A stretch of 64,000 bases of DNA from CAWFFV01 sp963814985. GTDB lineage: Bacteria > Chloroflexota > Ktedonobacteria > Ktedonobacterales > Ktedonobacteraceae. Each line of letters opens with the position of its first letter. Positions within the stretch are counted from its first letter, which is position 1. The notes below the pieces were generated by a model, which worked only from the letters and a program-made list of their open reading frames with translations, was not told where the DNA came from and did no database searches. The position numbers and the translations under genes are program-made. The DNA lies in the NCBI GenBank assembly GCA_963814985.1, contig CAWFFV010000029.1:186001-250000 (forward strand), written 5' to 3'. Positions 1-7,735 of this stretch are shown here, in pieces.

Positions 1-657
1 TTCGTGATGCTGTGCCTCTACCGGAATACCTAACTCTTCGAGCTTCAGCACCATCTCGGTACGCAGGTCCTGCTGTGTATCATTGGGAGCGACGGGGAAG
101 TAACCTTCCTTCACGCGCATCAGGTGGCCTCTACTGCGTGAGCCATCATGTCCAGTTGGGCGAGAACTGGTCCAGTGAGCTTCGTCCGAGTCAACTTCTA
201 CATATTGCTTGTTATCTGTAGAAGCATAGCTTACCTGATCAAAGATATAGAACTCTGCTTCTGGGCCGAAGTAGCTGATATCAGCCACGCCGCTGGTGCG
301 CAGATATTCCTCAGCCTTCTGGGCAATATAGCGTGGATCGCGACTGTAGCGTTTCTTGGGGCCGATAGGACCGGGATGGGCAATATTACAAACCAGACTC
401 AGAGTTGGGACTGCGGTGAATGGGTCCAGGAGCGCAGTATCAGGATCGGGAACAATCAGCATGTCACTTTCATTAATGGCCTGGAAACCACGAATGCTCG
501 ATCCATCGAATGGTACACCTTCAACAAATGCTTCTTCCCTTAACTCATGTAAAGGGATGCTGAAGTGTTGCCAGGATCCTGGCAGATCGGTGAACTTGAG
601 GTCTACCATTTTTGCGCCATTTTCTTTGGCAAATTGTAGGACTGCCTCTGGGGTCAT
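1..657 (-). CDS. glnA: glutamine synthetase type I, N-terminal part (runs off the left edge)
   Basis: Reading the minus strand from the ATG at 655-657 gives 219 uninterrupted codons to the window edge. The protein starts MTPEAVLQFAKENG and contains VPFDGSSIRGF, SDMLIVPDPDT and GPEAEFYIFD. These are the N-terminal beta-grasp domain and the beginning of the catalytic domain with its first metal-binding Glu, as in GlnA, which makes glutamine from glutamate, ammonia and ATP in the cytosol. A Shine-Dalgarno stretch (AAGAGGAG) lies about 7 nt before the ATG. The long plus-strand reading frames here are shadows. Only the 3' half is missing, because of the window edge; no break is seen in the part present. 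Confidence 0.95.
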   Translation of the reverse strand, partial: MTPEAVLQFAKENGAKMVDLKFTDLPGSWQHFSIPLHELREEAFVEGVPFDGSSIRGFQAINESDMLIVPDPDTALLDPFTAVPTLSLVCNIAHPGPIGPKKRYSRDPRYIAQKAEEYLRTSGVADISYFGPEAEFYIFDQVSYASTDNKQYVEVDSDEAHWTSSRPTGHDGSRSRGHLMRVKEGYFPVAPNDTQQDLRTEMVLKLEELGIPVEAQHHE

Positions 658-1014
658 GTGCTGCGTTCTCCTCTTATGTTATTCCTGCATCATTGCTGGA
701 ATCAGTGGCTTGCATTGCCCATGTGATATTTGGCTATTGTGCAGAATATACGGTGAATTACCTCAACGATATGCTGAGTTTTTAGTACCTTTGTTTATGA
801 TATGACGCTAACAGATGGGATGCTACATACACTTTATCCAGAAGTTATAGGTATTTTGTTGTGCACACTGCACAAATTGATGAGGATTATGTTCTATTTG
901 CATGTTTATACTTGCCTCTTTGTAATAGATAAAATTTATATAAGTAAAATGAAATACCAGTAGAAGCAAGGGGAATATTCATCTACTCCCCCCAGGTAGC
1001 GTTTTGCCCAGTGG
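658..1014. promoter_or_regulatory. glnA upstream region with operator-like palindrome
   Basis: No gene is seen in this 357-base gap. It is AT-rich. At 859-875 it holds a perfect inverted repeat, TTGTGCA-CAC-TGCACAA (7-bp arms, 3-nt spacer), about 200 bp upstream of the glnA start. Such a dyad looks like a repressor or activator site, but the protein that would bind it is not known. No clear -35/-10 pair was identified. Confidence 0.4.
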
Positions 1015-1419
1015 TCACCAGATGTTTTCGATGATGTGTTCACACTTGAGGCGAAATGTTACCCGATGCTCCTTAGAGAACATCTCCTCCATTTGCTTTT
1101 TAGCGGTCTCTTCTCCATTGTAGCGTACAGCCAGACGGTAGATATCTTCTTGGGCAGCCTCAGGATCATCGATGATTTCAGCTTTTCCGCTAATGGTCAG
1201 ATAACCAGCATCCTCGAAGCAGATAGAGATGCGTGGATCACGTCGTATGTTGCGCTCTTTGACGCGTCCTACTTTTGTGTTCATCATAATCGTATCACCA
1301 TCAAGGAGATACCACATCGCGGTCAGGTGCGGGGAACCATCTTTATTGATGGTTCCCAAAACTGCAAAACGGCGCTCTTGCAAAAATGCTCGTACTCTTT
1401 CTGAGAGTGTGCTACTCAT
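1015..1419 (-). CDS. PPOX-class (pyridoxamine oxidase-like) F420/FMN-binding protein
   Basis: A 134-residue split-barrel protein of the pyridoxamine 5'-phosphate oxidase superfamily. Visible family features are the N-terminal helix followed by FAVLGTINKDGSPHLTAMWY, then DTIMMNTKVGRVKERNIRRDPR and ICFEDAGYLTISGKAEI. The size and pattern fit the F420-dependent subgroup typified by Rv1155, which reduces or oxidises small substrates with F420 rather than FMN. The gene is the last of a minus-strand run that includes an LLM F420-dependent oxidoreductase and cofC, 13 bp downstream of the LLM gene, which supports F420 as cofactor. The substrate is unknown. An FMN-binding member of the same fold remains possible. 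Confidence 0.8.
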   Translation of the reverse strand: MSSTLSERVRAFLQERRFAVLGTINKDGSPHLTAMWYLLDGDTIMMNTKVGRVKERNIRRDPRISICFEDAGYLTISGKAEIIDDPEAAQEDIYRLAVRYNGEETAKKQMEEMFSKEHRVTFRLKCEHIIENIW

Positions 1420-1432
1420 TTTTGTTCCCTCA

Positions 1433-2428
1433 TTAGCGATTTCCGGCGAGGAGCGCTGGAATCACGGATTCTCCGTACGCGCGGATAAATTCACTCTGGT
1501 TGCGGCCTACATTATGTACATGGATCTCGTCAAAACCTAGGTCAAGAAAGCTTTGCAGGTGACGACGGTGCTCGTCGAGATCAGTAGAGATCAGTACACG
1601 TCCCTTGAAATCTTCCGGGCGTACAAGTTGTCCAAAGGCTGCAAAATCTTCTGGTGCACGAATATCCTGTTTGGGAGCTTTAATACCGCCGTTGGGCCAC
1701 TCTTTTACTGCCTGGGCTAGAGCCTCTTCATACGTACTTGCCCAGGAGACGTGCAACTGTAAAAGTCTGGGCATTTTTGTCGGATCTTTCCCGGCTCCCT
1801 GCGCCCCCTTTTCAAAGCTCTCAATAAGCATCTTGAGCTTCTCGTGTGGCGCAGCAGGAGTAATCAAGCCATCACACAAACGCCCTGCCGTCTCTGCTGT
1901 TTTGGGTCCAGAAGCCGCAACATAGATAGGAGCAGGAGTTTCTGGGCGTGTATAGAGGCGTGCACTCTCCATTTTGAGGTGTTTCCCAGAGTAGCGAACC
2001 TTTTTACCTGTGAAAAGTTGCTTAATAATCTCGATGGATTCAACCATACGCTCCAGACGAACGGGAGCTTCTGGCCATTCGCCACCGACGATATGCTCAT
2101 TGAGAGCTTCGCCAGTGCCGATACCCAACCAGTAACGTCCAGGAGCCATTGCCGCAAGTGTGGCGGACCCCTGCGCAATAATGGCAGGATGATAACGATA
2201 CGAAGCGCAGGTCACACCAGGTCCGAAGGTCATCTTGCTTGTACTTACCGCCAGTGCTCCCATCCAGGGCCAGACCAGAGGACTATGGCCTTGCTGCGGC
2301 ACCCAGGGATGGAAGTGGTCGGCGGCCATGACGCCACCGAAACCCGCTTTTTCCGCCTCCTGGCACCATTGTAGAAGTTCTGTAGGATGAAACTGCTCCA
2401 GAGCAGCTGAATAACCAATAAGAGGCAT
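1433..2428 (-). CDS. LLM-class F420-dependent oxidoreductase (F420-G6PDH-like family)
   Basis: A 331-residue luciferase-like TIM-barrel monooxygenase-fold protein. It starts MPLIGYSAALEQFHPTELL and carries AADHFHPWVPQQGHSPLVWP, GPGVTCASYRYHPAIIAQ and GRYWLGIGTGEALNE, the pattern of F420-binding LLM enzymes close to F420-dependent glucose-6-phosphate dehydrogenases. A longer frame could begin at 2473, but the ATG at 2428 has AAGGAG 7 nt upstream and avoids overlap with cofC, so it is preferred. The gene follows cofC by 25 bp and was probably co-transcribed with it. Substrate specificity cannot be read; sugar phosphate or another hydride donor is possible. Confidence 0.85.
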   Translation of the reverse strand: MPLIGYSAALEQFHPTELLQWCQEAEKAGFGGVMAADHFHPWVPQQGHSPLVWPWMGALAVSTSKMTFGPGVTCASYRYHPAIIAQGSATLAAMAPGRYWLGIGTGEALNEHIVGGEWPEAPVRLERMVESIEIIKQLFTGKKVRYSGKHLKMESARLYTRPETPAPIYVAASGPKTAETAGRLCDGLITPAAPHEKLKMLIESFEKGAQGAGKDPTKMPRLLQLHVSWASTYEEALAQAVKEWPNGGIKAPKQDIRAPEDFAAFGQLVRPEDFKGRVLISTDLDEHRRHLQSFLDLGFDEIHVHNVGRNQSEFIRAYGESVIPALLAGNR

Positions 2429-2453
2429 CAGAGACTCCTTATCAAGACTATAT

Positions 2454-3080
2454 TTATAAGGGAGAAGAGGCATGTGTTGCCTTGCTTTCCTTTTCGTAAC
2501 AGTGAAACAACTTTAAGTCATCAATGGTATCGATGTCCAGTGCTATGCCAGCACTCCTGTAGAGGCTGCTGCTGAGATGCATCTGTCTGGCCTGTGCAAG
2601 ATAGCGTTGCAAACTGCCAGGGCCAAAGGCATAGGGAAGCGCCAATGGTGGGTGTACCAGGAGTGCATTTGTGCCTGTGCCATCAAGGGATGGTGCAAGT
2701 ACAATGTCGTATTGCCTGGACCGTTCCACCATGTTGCATATATCATCTGTCTGTATCAGGGGAAGGTCAGCTGAGATAGTCAGGAGTGCGGTTGCACCTG
2801 TTACCAACTCTTTTAACGCGGCGGCGTGAAGTGCCGGGTTATGTCCTGGTTGTTCTTCCATGAGTGCCTGGGCACCCCAGGCTTGTGCCTGTGCCAATAC
2901 ACGTGGATCAGCACTGACCACAGAGACCGATTCCAGCATGTTGCACGAGAGCAGTACGTGTATCACATGGTTAAGCATGTCGAGTACCAGCGTTGCACGT
3001 TGTTCTTGCTTGAGATGGAGGGCTAGTCGGCTTTTTGCCTCAGTGAGAGTCTTAACTGGAATCAATGCTCTATATGTCAT
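2454..3080 (-). CDS. cofC: phosphoenolpyruvate/2-phospholactate guanylyltransferase, F420 biosynthesis
   Basis: A 208-residue nucleotidyltransferase-fold protein. Key stretches are ALIPVKTLTEAKSRL (nucleotide-binding N terminus), the AL-EEQPGHNPALHAA region and LLTISADLPLIQTDDI, characteristic of CofC/FbiD. The enzyme guanylylates 2-phospholactate or PEP to give the activated three-carbon unit that CofD transfers to Fo. Its partners cofD and cofE lie upstream on the same strand, but an iscB element now sits between cofD and cofC. No strong ribosome-binding site precedes the ATG (only AAGCG), perhaps a result of the insertion. Whether the substrate is PEP or phospholactate is not visible; the nearby nitroreductase gene favours PEP. 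Confidence 0.9.
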   Translation of the reverse strand: MTYRALIPVKTLTEAKSRLALHLKQEQRATLVLDMLNHVIHVLLSCNMLESVSVVSADPRVLAQAQAWGAQALMEEQPGHNPALHAAALKELVTGATALLTISADLPLIQTDDICNMVERSRQYDIVLAPSLDGTGTNALLVHPPLALPYAFGPGSLQRYLAQARQMHLSSSLYRSAGIALDIDTIDDLKLFHCYEKESKATHASSPL

Positions 3081-3120
3081 GATCGCTTAATTTTGACCTG
3101 TCTCTTCACAAAACGTCCTT

Positions 3121-3152
3121 TCAGGAAGCCCTACGGCTTTAGCCAGGGGAGG
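3121..3152. repeat. right-end hairpin of the iscB element
   Basis: On the plus strand GCCCTACGGCTTTAGCC is followed by AGGGG, a short imperfect hairpin preceded by TCAGGAA. It overlaps the last codons of the iscB frame, as often seen where the gene runs into the element end. Confidence 0.6.
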
Positions 3153-4485
3153 AATGAAAGGCTCCCGTAGGAGCGAGTTCCTGTCCAGAGCAAACACCTT
3201 TTTGGTAACTATAGCCATCGCTCTTGTGTAGGAATGTACAGAACCGATGGCTGATGCCCTGTCTTCTTCCTTGTTTGGTGGTAATGTTGAATGATCCCGT
3301 CGCACGTACCGCAATTCTTCCCACATAGGTTCCGCTATTTACCCCACTCGTGACCACGGCTCGTACCAGGTCGCCGGTTTGAAATCCTTGCACGAACCTG
3401 GCTTGTTTTGGGCCTGTTCGCGGAAAGCCATACTTGTCCATGCTGCACATTTGTCGTGAACCATGCCCCGTTGCCTTGATGAGCAACGGGAATACTCCCT
3501 CAATGTGCAACGTCTCAGGCGTGCTCCTGCCTATACACGATGCATCTAACCAATGCGTCTTAGGCAACTCCCTCCTGGCTCGATTGAATCTGGTCAGGCC
3601 GCCACTACCACACTCTACAGGCAAGCCTACTGCTTTGAGCCGTTCAAAGAGCTTCCAACGTGTCGCATTGACTGCCGCCGCATCCTTGAGTGGCCTCTTT
3701 GCCTGTGCCTGGATCTTTGTAAGGACATCAGGCTTGTTCTTGAGGAACACCACAATCTCTTGGGTGCCTTTGGCACGGTTGCACTTCTCACAGGCCAAAC
3801 ATAAATTGCTGACTCAATTCGTTCCTCCTTTGGCTCGTGGCTGAATGTGCTCCACCTGTAACGGAATATCTTTCTTTGAGCAGTAGGCGCAGGTTCGATT
3901 CCACTTTTCTAAGAGGTACTCACGCACCTCGTATCCTTGTAACTCACCTTGTTGATACTCCACTCCTGAAATCTCCGCGTTCTCCATGAGTTGCATGTCG
4001 AATCGAACCAATTCCATACTGATCTCAGCAATAGGACAAAGACGAGCAAGACGTTGTACCCACGTCAGAATGTTGCTGATCCTACTCTCAAGGGAAGGTG
4101 GTAACCAGCCCTTCTTTTTGTTCTGTCTATTCTGAAATCTTGGCTTTCTATATCTCGTATGGCGTGCTCGTCTCCCACAACGGACACCACGGCGGTCATC
4201 CAGGCTCTCTTTGATCGTGTGGCCTCGATGGGTCAGTTCAGCCGCAAAGACGACGTCCCCACGAGCATCATTGACCACGGCGATTCCTGTGGTGCGTGAG
4301 CCTGGGTCAAGCTTGAGACGCAAGGGTTCGACTGGTGCCTGTTGCCCCTCAATTTTGAGGATGATGGTAAACGGATACCTGCGAAACACGGCTGCTTTGC
4401 CTTGCGTGAGCAGTAATCGTGCCCGCCCTGGATGGACTGGATTCAAAGGACGTTGAGATGTGTCTACAACAAACACGTTGCTCAT
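3139..4485 (-). pseudogene. iscB: IscB RNA-guided HNH/RuvC nuclease, interrupted by one in-frame TGA
   Basis: From the ATG at 4485 the frame reads 223 codons, meets TGA (3814-3816), and continues in the same frame to 3139. The total length without the stop is 448 residues, normal for IscB. Order of parts: PLMP-like N terminus (MSNVFVVDTSQRPLNPVHPG), RuvC-I with Asp60 (LKLDPGSRTTG), arginine-rich bridge helix (about 98-120), RuvC-II with Glu158 (ISMELVRFD), HNH with CAYC (199-202), Glu212-His213 and ACEKC, then RuvC-III with Asp314 (HWLDASC). The stop falls inside HNH, where relatives usually have Arg, consistent with a single CGA to TGA change. All catalytic residues are otherwise present. 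This is a base substitution, unlike the indels seen elsewhere. It could be real inactivation or a base-call error. Confidence 0.85.
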
Positions 4486-4733
4486 GTGAGCCTCTACTTT
4501 CGTAGGTAATGGTTGCCTCGTCAAGGTTACTGAAAGGTTTGACGTACCACACACCGGGTTAGCCCTCTAGCCCTGTTTAATGAGGTACCGTAGCGGTTGG
4601 GGCTGGCGTGCACCCCAACGTACCTATTTCTTCCGTAACGGAGTTCTTGCGAACTGAGACTGGTCAGGTTCGGCTTGCAGCCTCCTTTTCAGGATGATGC
4701 AAGCCCCTGGGTTTTAACCCAAGGGGTTCCTGA
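4486..4733 (-). ncRNA. predicted omega RNA of the IscB element
   Basis: In IscB systems the guide RNA scaffold is transcribed from the region just upstream of iscB, with the guide at its 5' end outside the element. Here 248 bases upstream of the start codon are non-coding and rich in hairpins. On the plus strand these include CCCCTGGGTTTTAACCC with AAGGGG (4704-4726), GGTTGGGGCTGG with CACCCCAACG, and TTCCGTAACGGA. The scaffold limits are estimates, and no covariance model was run. The predicted guide would come from the flank at about 4734-4750, next to the cofD stop codon. Confidence 0.6.
4704..4733. repeat. left-end hairpin of the iscB element
   Basis: CCCCTGGGTTTTAACCC followed by AAGGGG and TTCCTGA. 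The same layout (CC-CTGG-TTTA-CCA-GGG-TTCCTGA) recurs as a solo copy at 58631-58667, which supports this as a true element end. Confidence 0.6.
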
Positions 4734-4744
4734 CTATCTGCATG

Positions 4745-5677
4745 CTAAAATTTCAGCCCAGCTGCTTGTAAAACATGACGAGCCAGGGCGGCTTTGCTGA
4801 CATCATCACGCATGATTGTGTCGGTTACGAGCGTAGGGATACCCAGATCTTCGATCTCACTGGCGAGATGTGCATCCTGTTTATCGATGATCATCACATC
4901 GAGGAAATCACGATAGCAACGAGCTACGCCTACCGCTGAAACCTCTCTACCTAAGCCTCGCAGAAGTTTGTCCGCTGGACCTTTAATGGGTGCTCCCCCC
5001 ACGATGGGGCTAACTGCGACGACCATCCCGCTGGCCTCATGAAGTATATCATGAACACCGGGAACCGCTAAAATACTACCGATACTCACAATGGGGTTGC
5101 TCGGCGCTATGAGAATAGCTTCCGCCTGTTTGAGGGCATCAAGCATTCCGGGGGCAGGCTTTGCTTTATGAGCACCAACAAAGACAACGTCTTGTACCTC
5201 ATCAGTACAGTGACGTTTCACCATGTATTCCTGGAAGTGCAGTAGTCCTGCTGGTGTTTGAATATGTGTTGCAATGGGCTGGTCGCTCATCGGTAATATG
5301 CGCAGTTCCAGGCCAAAGTGTGTACGTAGATCATCGGTGACTTCGCTAAGAGTCTTTCCCTGGCGTAACAGGTTTGTACGATGAATATGTGTGGCAAGGT
5401 CCAGATCGCCAAGTTGAAACCAGTTTTCATTGCCATAACTCGTTAATTGTTGCATGGAGTGGTAGGTATCATGGCGTATACCCCACCCCTGAGTTTCATC
5501 GACAACGCCGGCAAGTGTATACATGACAATGTCGATATCAGGGGAAACATGCAACCCATAGAAATCACGATCATCGCCAGTGTTGACGATGGCGGTGAGT
5601 TGCTGTTGGGGCACAATTTGTATCACACCCTGTAAGAAACGGGCGGCACCGACTCCACCAGCAAGAACTACAATCAT
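4745..5677 (-). CDS. cofD: 2-phospho-L-lactate (or enolpyruvyl) transferase, F420 biosynthesis
   Basis: A 310-residue protein starting MIVVLAGGVGAARFLQGV, the N-terminal Rossmann-like GDP-binding signature of CofD/FbiA. It is followed by IVNTGDDRDFYGLHVSPDID, APSNPIVSIGSILAVPGV and SPIVGGAPIKGPADKLL, all conserved in the family. It joins the activated three-carbon phosphodiester donor to Fo, giving F420-0 or dehydro-F420-0. It lies 9 bp after the nitroreductase gene and downstream of cofE, so the three form a tight operon. The iscB element begins 12 bp beyond its stop codon. Length and motifs are normal and no break is seen. Confidence 0.95.
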   Translation of the reverse strand: MIVVLAGGVGAARFLQGVIQIVPQQQLTAIVNTGDDRDFYGLHVSPDIDIVMYTLAGVVDETQGWGIRHDTYHSMQQLTSYGNENWFQLGDLDLATHIHRTNLLRQGKTLSEVTDDLRTHFGLELRILPMSDQPIATHIQTPAGLLHFQEYMVKRHCTDEVQDVVFVGAHKAKPAPGMLDALKQAEAILIAPSNPIVSIGSILAVPGVHDILHEASGMVVAVSPIVGGAPIKGPADKLLRGLGREVSAVGVARCYRDFLDVMIIDKQDAHLASEIEDLGIPTLVTDTIMRDDVSKAALARHVLQAAGLKF

Positions 5678-5686
5678 AAAATAACC

Positions 5687-6337
5687 TCAATCAAAGCGAA
5701 CGATTAAACTACTTAAAGGGAGACGTTCGCGCCGTTGTGGATCAGCGGCCGCATAACCTACGGTAATAAGAGCCTGAGGAATCAGCCGTTTGTCCAGATT
5801 GAGTATATCACAGACAACTTCTGGGCAGAAGAGGGGCGCGCACATCCAACCTGTATCCAGGCCCAGATCGTAGGCCATCAGGAGCATATTTTGTATCGCA
5901 GCACCAATGCTCTGGATGGCCATTGTTCTTTCATCTGCCTGACGTCGCTCATCCGGGTAGTAATCTAGATCCTCCAGGTAGAGACAGGGAATGATGATCG
6001 CTGGTGCACTGAGAATACGTTGGCGAGATTTCTCCAGGCGTGTATTGACAACCTCAGCATCTTGCCCATCCATTTGGAGGTTTTCTTGCCAGGTTTCACC
6101 CATGCGGTTGGCAAGTAGTATTTTGGGTTCTGGTTGTGTCAGTACGACAAAGCGCCAGGGTTGCCGGCCATGTGGCGATGGTGCCCAGCGTGCAGCTTCC
6201 AACATCTGTTCGAGTAACTCGCGTGCTACCAAACGATTGTGGTATTTGCGTACACTTCGTCGGCTACGTAACAATGTGGCAAGATCATTTGTACGATCAG
6301 GTGTTGTGGCCTGTCGAACCTCAGAGTGTATTGTCAC
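5687..6337 (-). CDS. nitroreductase-family protein, probable dehydro-F420-0 reductase (FbiB C-domain-like)
   Basis: A 216-residue FMN-binding nitroreductase fold: TLLRSRRSVRKYHNRLV at the N terminus, AARWAPSPHGRQPWRFVVL, then GAAIQNMLLMAYDLGLDTGW and PQALITVGYA. This matches the C-terminal domain of actinobacterial FbiB, which reduces dehydro-F420-0 to F420-0; here it is a separate gene between cofE and cofD. The operon context is the main support for that role. The start is a GTG at 6337 without a good ribosome-binding site, so the true start could differ slightly. Other nitroreductase activities cannot be excluded. Confidence 0.8.
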   Translation of the reverse strand: MTIHSEVRQATTPDRTNDLATLLRSRRSVRKYHNRLVARELLEQMLEAARWAPSPHGRQPWRFVVLTQPEPKILLANRMGETWQENLQMDGQDAEVVNTRLEKSRQRILSAPAIIIPCLYLEDLDYYPDERRQADERTMAIQSIGAAIQNMLLMAYDLGLDTGWMCAPLFCPEVVCDILNLDKRLIPQALITVGYAAADPQRRERLPLSSLIVRFD

Positions 6338-6371
6338 GATCTTGTTCTCACTTTTTCAACAAACAGGTTGA

Positions 6372-7148
6372 CTAGCGGAACATGTCTGTTGCGCTATCAC
6401 GAAGAAGGGAGCCAGTATCTCCCCTGGCTGGTATGTAACTATAGCCTCGGATCAGTGCTACTGGAATACGATCAATCTTGCCCATGACCAGTTCTGCGGC
6501 AGCAGCCAATTCGTCAACTACAGCAATGGCACTGGCCTGGAGTTCATAGCCATAGGGATCGTGTTGGCCTCGATAGTCAGTAATGGCTTCCATTCCTGCG
6601 ATACCTATCGCCATGTTGACCTGTCCATTACGCCAGGGGCGTCCCCAGGTGTCTGAAATAATCACTGCAATGTCAAAGGTCGTGCTTGTTTTTCCCTCGC
6701 AGGCAAGTTGCTGTAAGCGTGTTCGTAGTACTTGTGCTGAGCCATCAGGATCATTTGGGAGCAAGGTCAGTTGATGCTCTCCATTGACGTTTGACTCATC
6801 CACACCCGCATTTGCACAAATAAAGCCGTGCTTTGTCTCGCTCACGAGCACACCATGATCCATACGCACAATACGCTTACTCTCCCTCAGCACGACTTCG
6901 ATGTGCCGGGGATCTTTCTTGCTCTGCTGTGCGGCGATACGCGCAAATTCTGATGGCTGTACTTCGTTGAGGTTTACAATACGTTCTTCTGCTTTGGAGA
7001 CGATTTTCTGTGTTACAACAAGTACGTCACCAGATTGCAGTTCCAGATGTTGGTTGTGGAGAGCCTCATAAATAATAACACCCAGGTCGCTTCCTGGAGG
7101 AATTTCGCCAATACCTCTAACAGGTATGATACGTAGCTCAGTACTCAT
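6372..7148 (-). CDS. cofE: coenzyme F420-0:L-glutamate ligase
   Basis: A 258-residue member of the CofE/FbiB N-domain family: IIPVRGIGEIPPGSDLG, LQSGDVLVVTQKIVSKAEER, RESKRIVRMDHGVLV, GFICANAGVDESNV and ISDTWGRPWRNGQVN are the conserved GTP- and metal-binding segments. It adds the glutamate tail to F420-0. An ideal AGGAGG lies 7 nt before the ATG. It is the first gene of the minus-strand F420 operon (cofE, nitroreductase, cofD). In actinobacteria this activity is fused to the nitroreductase domain as FbiB; here the two are adjacent but separate. Its promoter would be near the hairpin repeat at 7185-7365. Confidence 0.95.
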   Translation of the reverse strand: MSTELRIIPVRGIGEIPPGSDLGVIIYEALHNQHLELQSGDVLVVTQKIVSKAEERIVNLNEVQPSEFARIAAQQSKKDPRHIEVVLRESKRIVRMDHGVLVSETKHGFICANAGVDESNVNGEHQLTLLPNDPDGSAQVLRTRLQQLACEGKTSTTFDIAVIISDTWGRPWRNGQVNMAIGIAGMEAITDYRGQHDPYGYELQASAIAVVDELAAAAELVMGKIDRIPVALIRGYSYIPARGDTGSLLRDSATDMFR

Positions 7149-7184
7149 AAGCTAACCTCCTATTTTGTATTATATCCGCTAAAG

Positions 7185-7365
7185 CTCAATACTGTAAAGA
7201 ATGAAGTATTGTATTTGAAACAAGGTCCCTTTTCTAATTCTTCGCGCCGAAGGTGCTTCACAGGCGTTTGGTCGTGAGTGTCGAGGTGTGCGCCGCACTC
7301 CTCGACACTCACGACCAAACAAGAGAGCGAGCCACCGCAGGTGGTGAGAAGTCTTGAGTAGCTAT
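7185..7365 (-). repeat. MITE-like hairpin element, copy A
   Basis: Read on the minus strand, this has the same layout as the element at 60881-61040: TAGCTACTCAAG, then CACCTGCGGTGGCTCGC, a long central hairpin, a GCGC-type mini-hairpin, then a stretch like AGAAAAGGGACCT. The central hairpin is a perfect 21-bp inverted repeat (arms 7266-7286 and 7300-7320, starting GTTTGGTCGTGAGTG). The loop contains a further GTGC/GCAC pairing. The terminal repeats are degraded compared with copy C, so this is probably an older insertion. It lies in the divergent gap between cofE and the riboflavin-transport genes. Confidence 0.6.
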
Positions 7366-7378
7366 CTTTTCCCTTGCG

Positions 7379-7408
7379 TTGATGTAACATTTTATGACAT
7401 ACTATAAT
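7379..7408 (+). promoter_or_regulatory. sigma-70-type promoter of the FMN riboswitch transcript
   Basis: TTGATG at 7379-7384 and TATAAT at 7403-7408 are separated by 18 bp. They sit just before the riboswitch 5' stem, so transcription would start around 7415. Confidence 0.65.
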
Positions 7409-7417
7409 CTATAGAAG

Positions 7418-7571
7418 ACCTTCGGGGCAGGGTGAAATTCCCGACCGGCGGTATGGTCTGTTTCTATAATGTCCAGACCAAGCCCGCGAGTCTGTAATCA
7501 GTCTTATGCTGGTTACGTGACAGATTCGGTGTGATTCCGAAGCCGACGGTACAGTCCGGATGGGAGAAGGT
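7418..7571 (+). promoter_or_regulatory. FMN riboswitch (RFN element)
   Basis: The conserved RFN core is plain: TTCGGGGCAGGGTGAAATTC, CCGACCGGCGGT, AGCCCGCGAG, CAGATTCGGTG, GATTCCGAAGCCGACGGT and CAGTCCGGATGGGAGAAGG. The closing P1 stem pairs ACCTTC (7418-7423) with GAAGGT (7566-7571). It precedes the riboflavin transporter genes, so FMN would repress riboflavin uptake. Confidence 0.97.
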
Positions 7572-7587
7572 TTATTAGTAGATCGTT

Positions 7588-7622
7588 CTACCCTGTTATG
7601 CTAAATAACAGGGGCAGGGTAG
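7588..7622 (+). promoter_or_regulatory. hairpin downstream of the FMN aptamer, possible expression platform
   Basis: CTACCCTG (7588-7595) can pair with CAGGGTAG (7615-7622), and TGTTAT (7594-7599) with ATAACA (7605-7610). There is no T-run after it, so a classical terminator is not evident. It may switch downstream folding or translation; this is inference. Confidence 0.4.
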
Positions 7623-7735
7623 TATATATTCCGGATGACGATCTTCGTGTATCTTCCTCACATATCTCCCCGAGTCAAATGATTTGGCGACTCTCTCTTC
7701 CTCTTCAGAAGGGTGTTGATGACCGAGGGGTATCC

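Larger units (their letters stand above)
3121..4733 (-). mobile_element. IscB-type IS200/IS605-like element without transposase
   Basis: About 1.6 kb between cofC and cofD. It holds an iscB reading frame and a structured 5' region typical of its guide RNA, bounded by short hairpins. The outer ends are related: TCAGGAAGCCC at 3121 and, in inverse orientation, TCAGGAACCCC ending at 4733. No tnpA is present, so mobility would need a Y1 transposase supplied in trans. The borders are inferred from the hairpins and from cofD ending at 4745; no empty site was available to confirm them. Confidence 0.75.

Noticed and set aside
12..805. Three plus-strand frames at the left edge
   Set aside because: They lie opposite the clearly conserved glnA reading frame on the minus strand and show no family features.
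3087..3326. 79-residue minus-strand frame at the cofC-proximal end of the iscB element
   Set aside because: It overlaps the iscB C terminus in another frame and has only element-end sequence.
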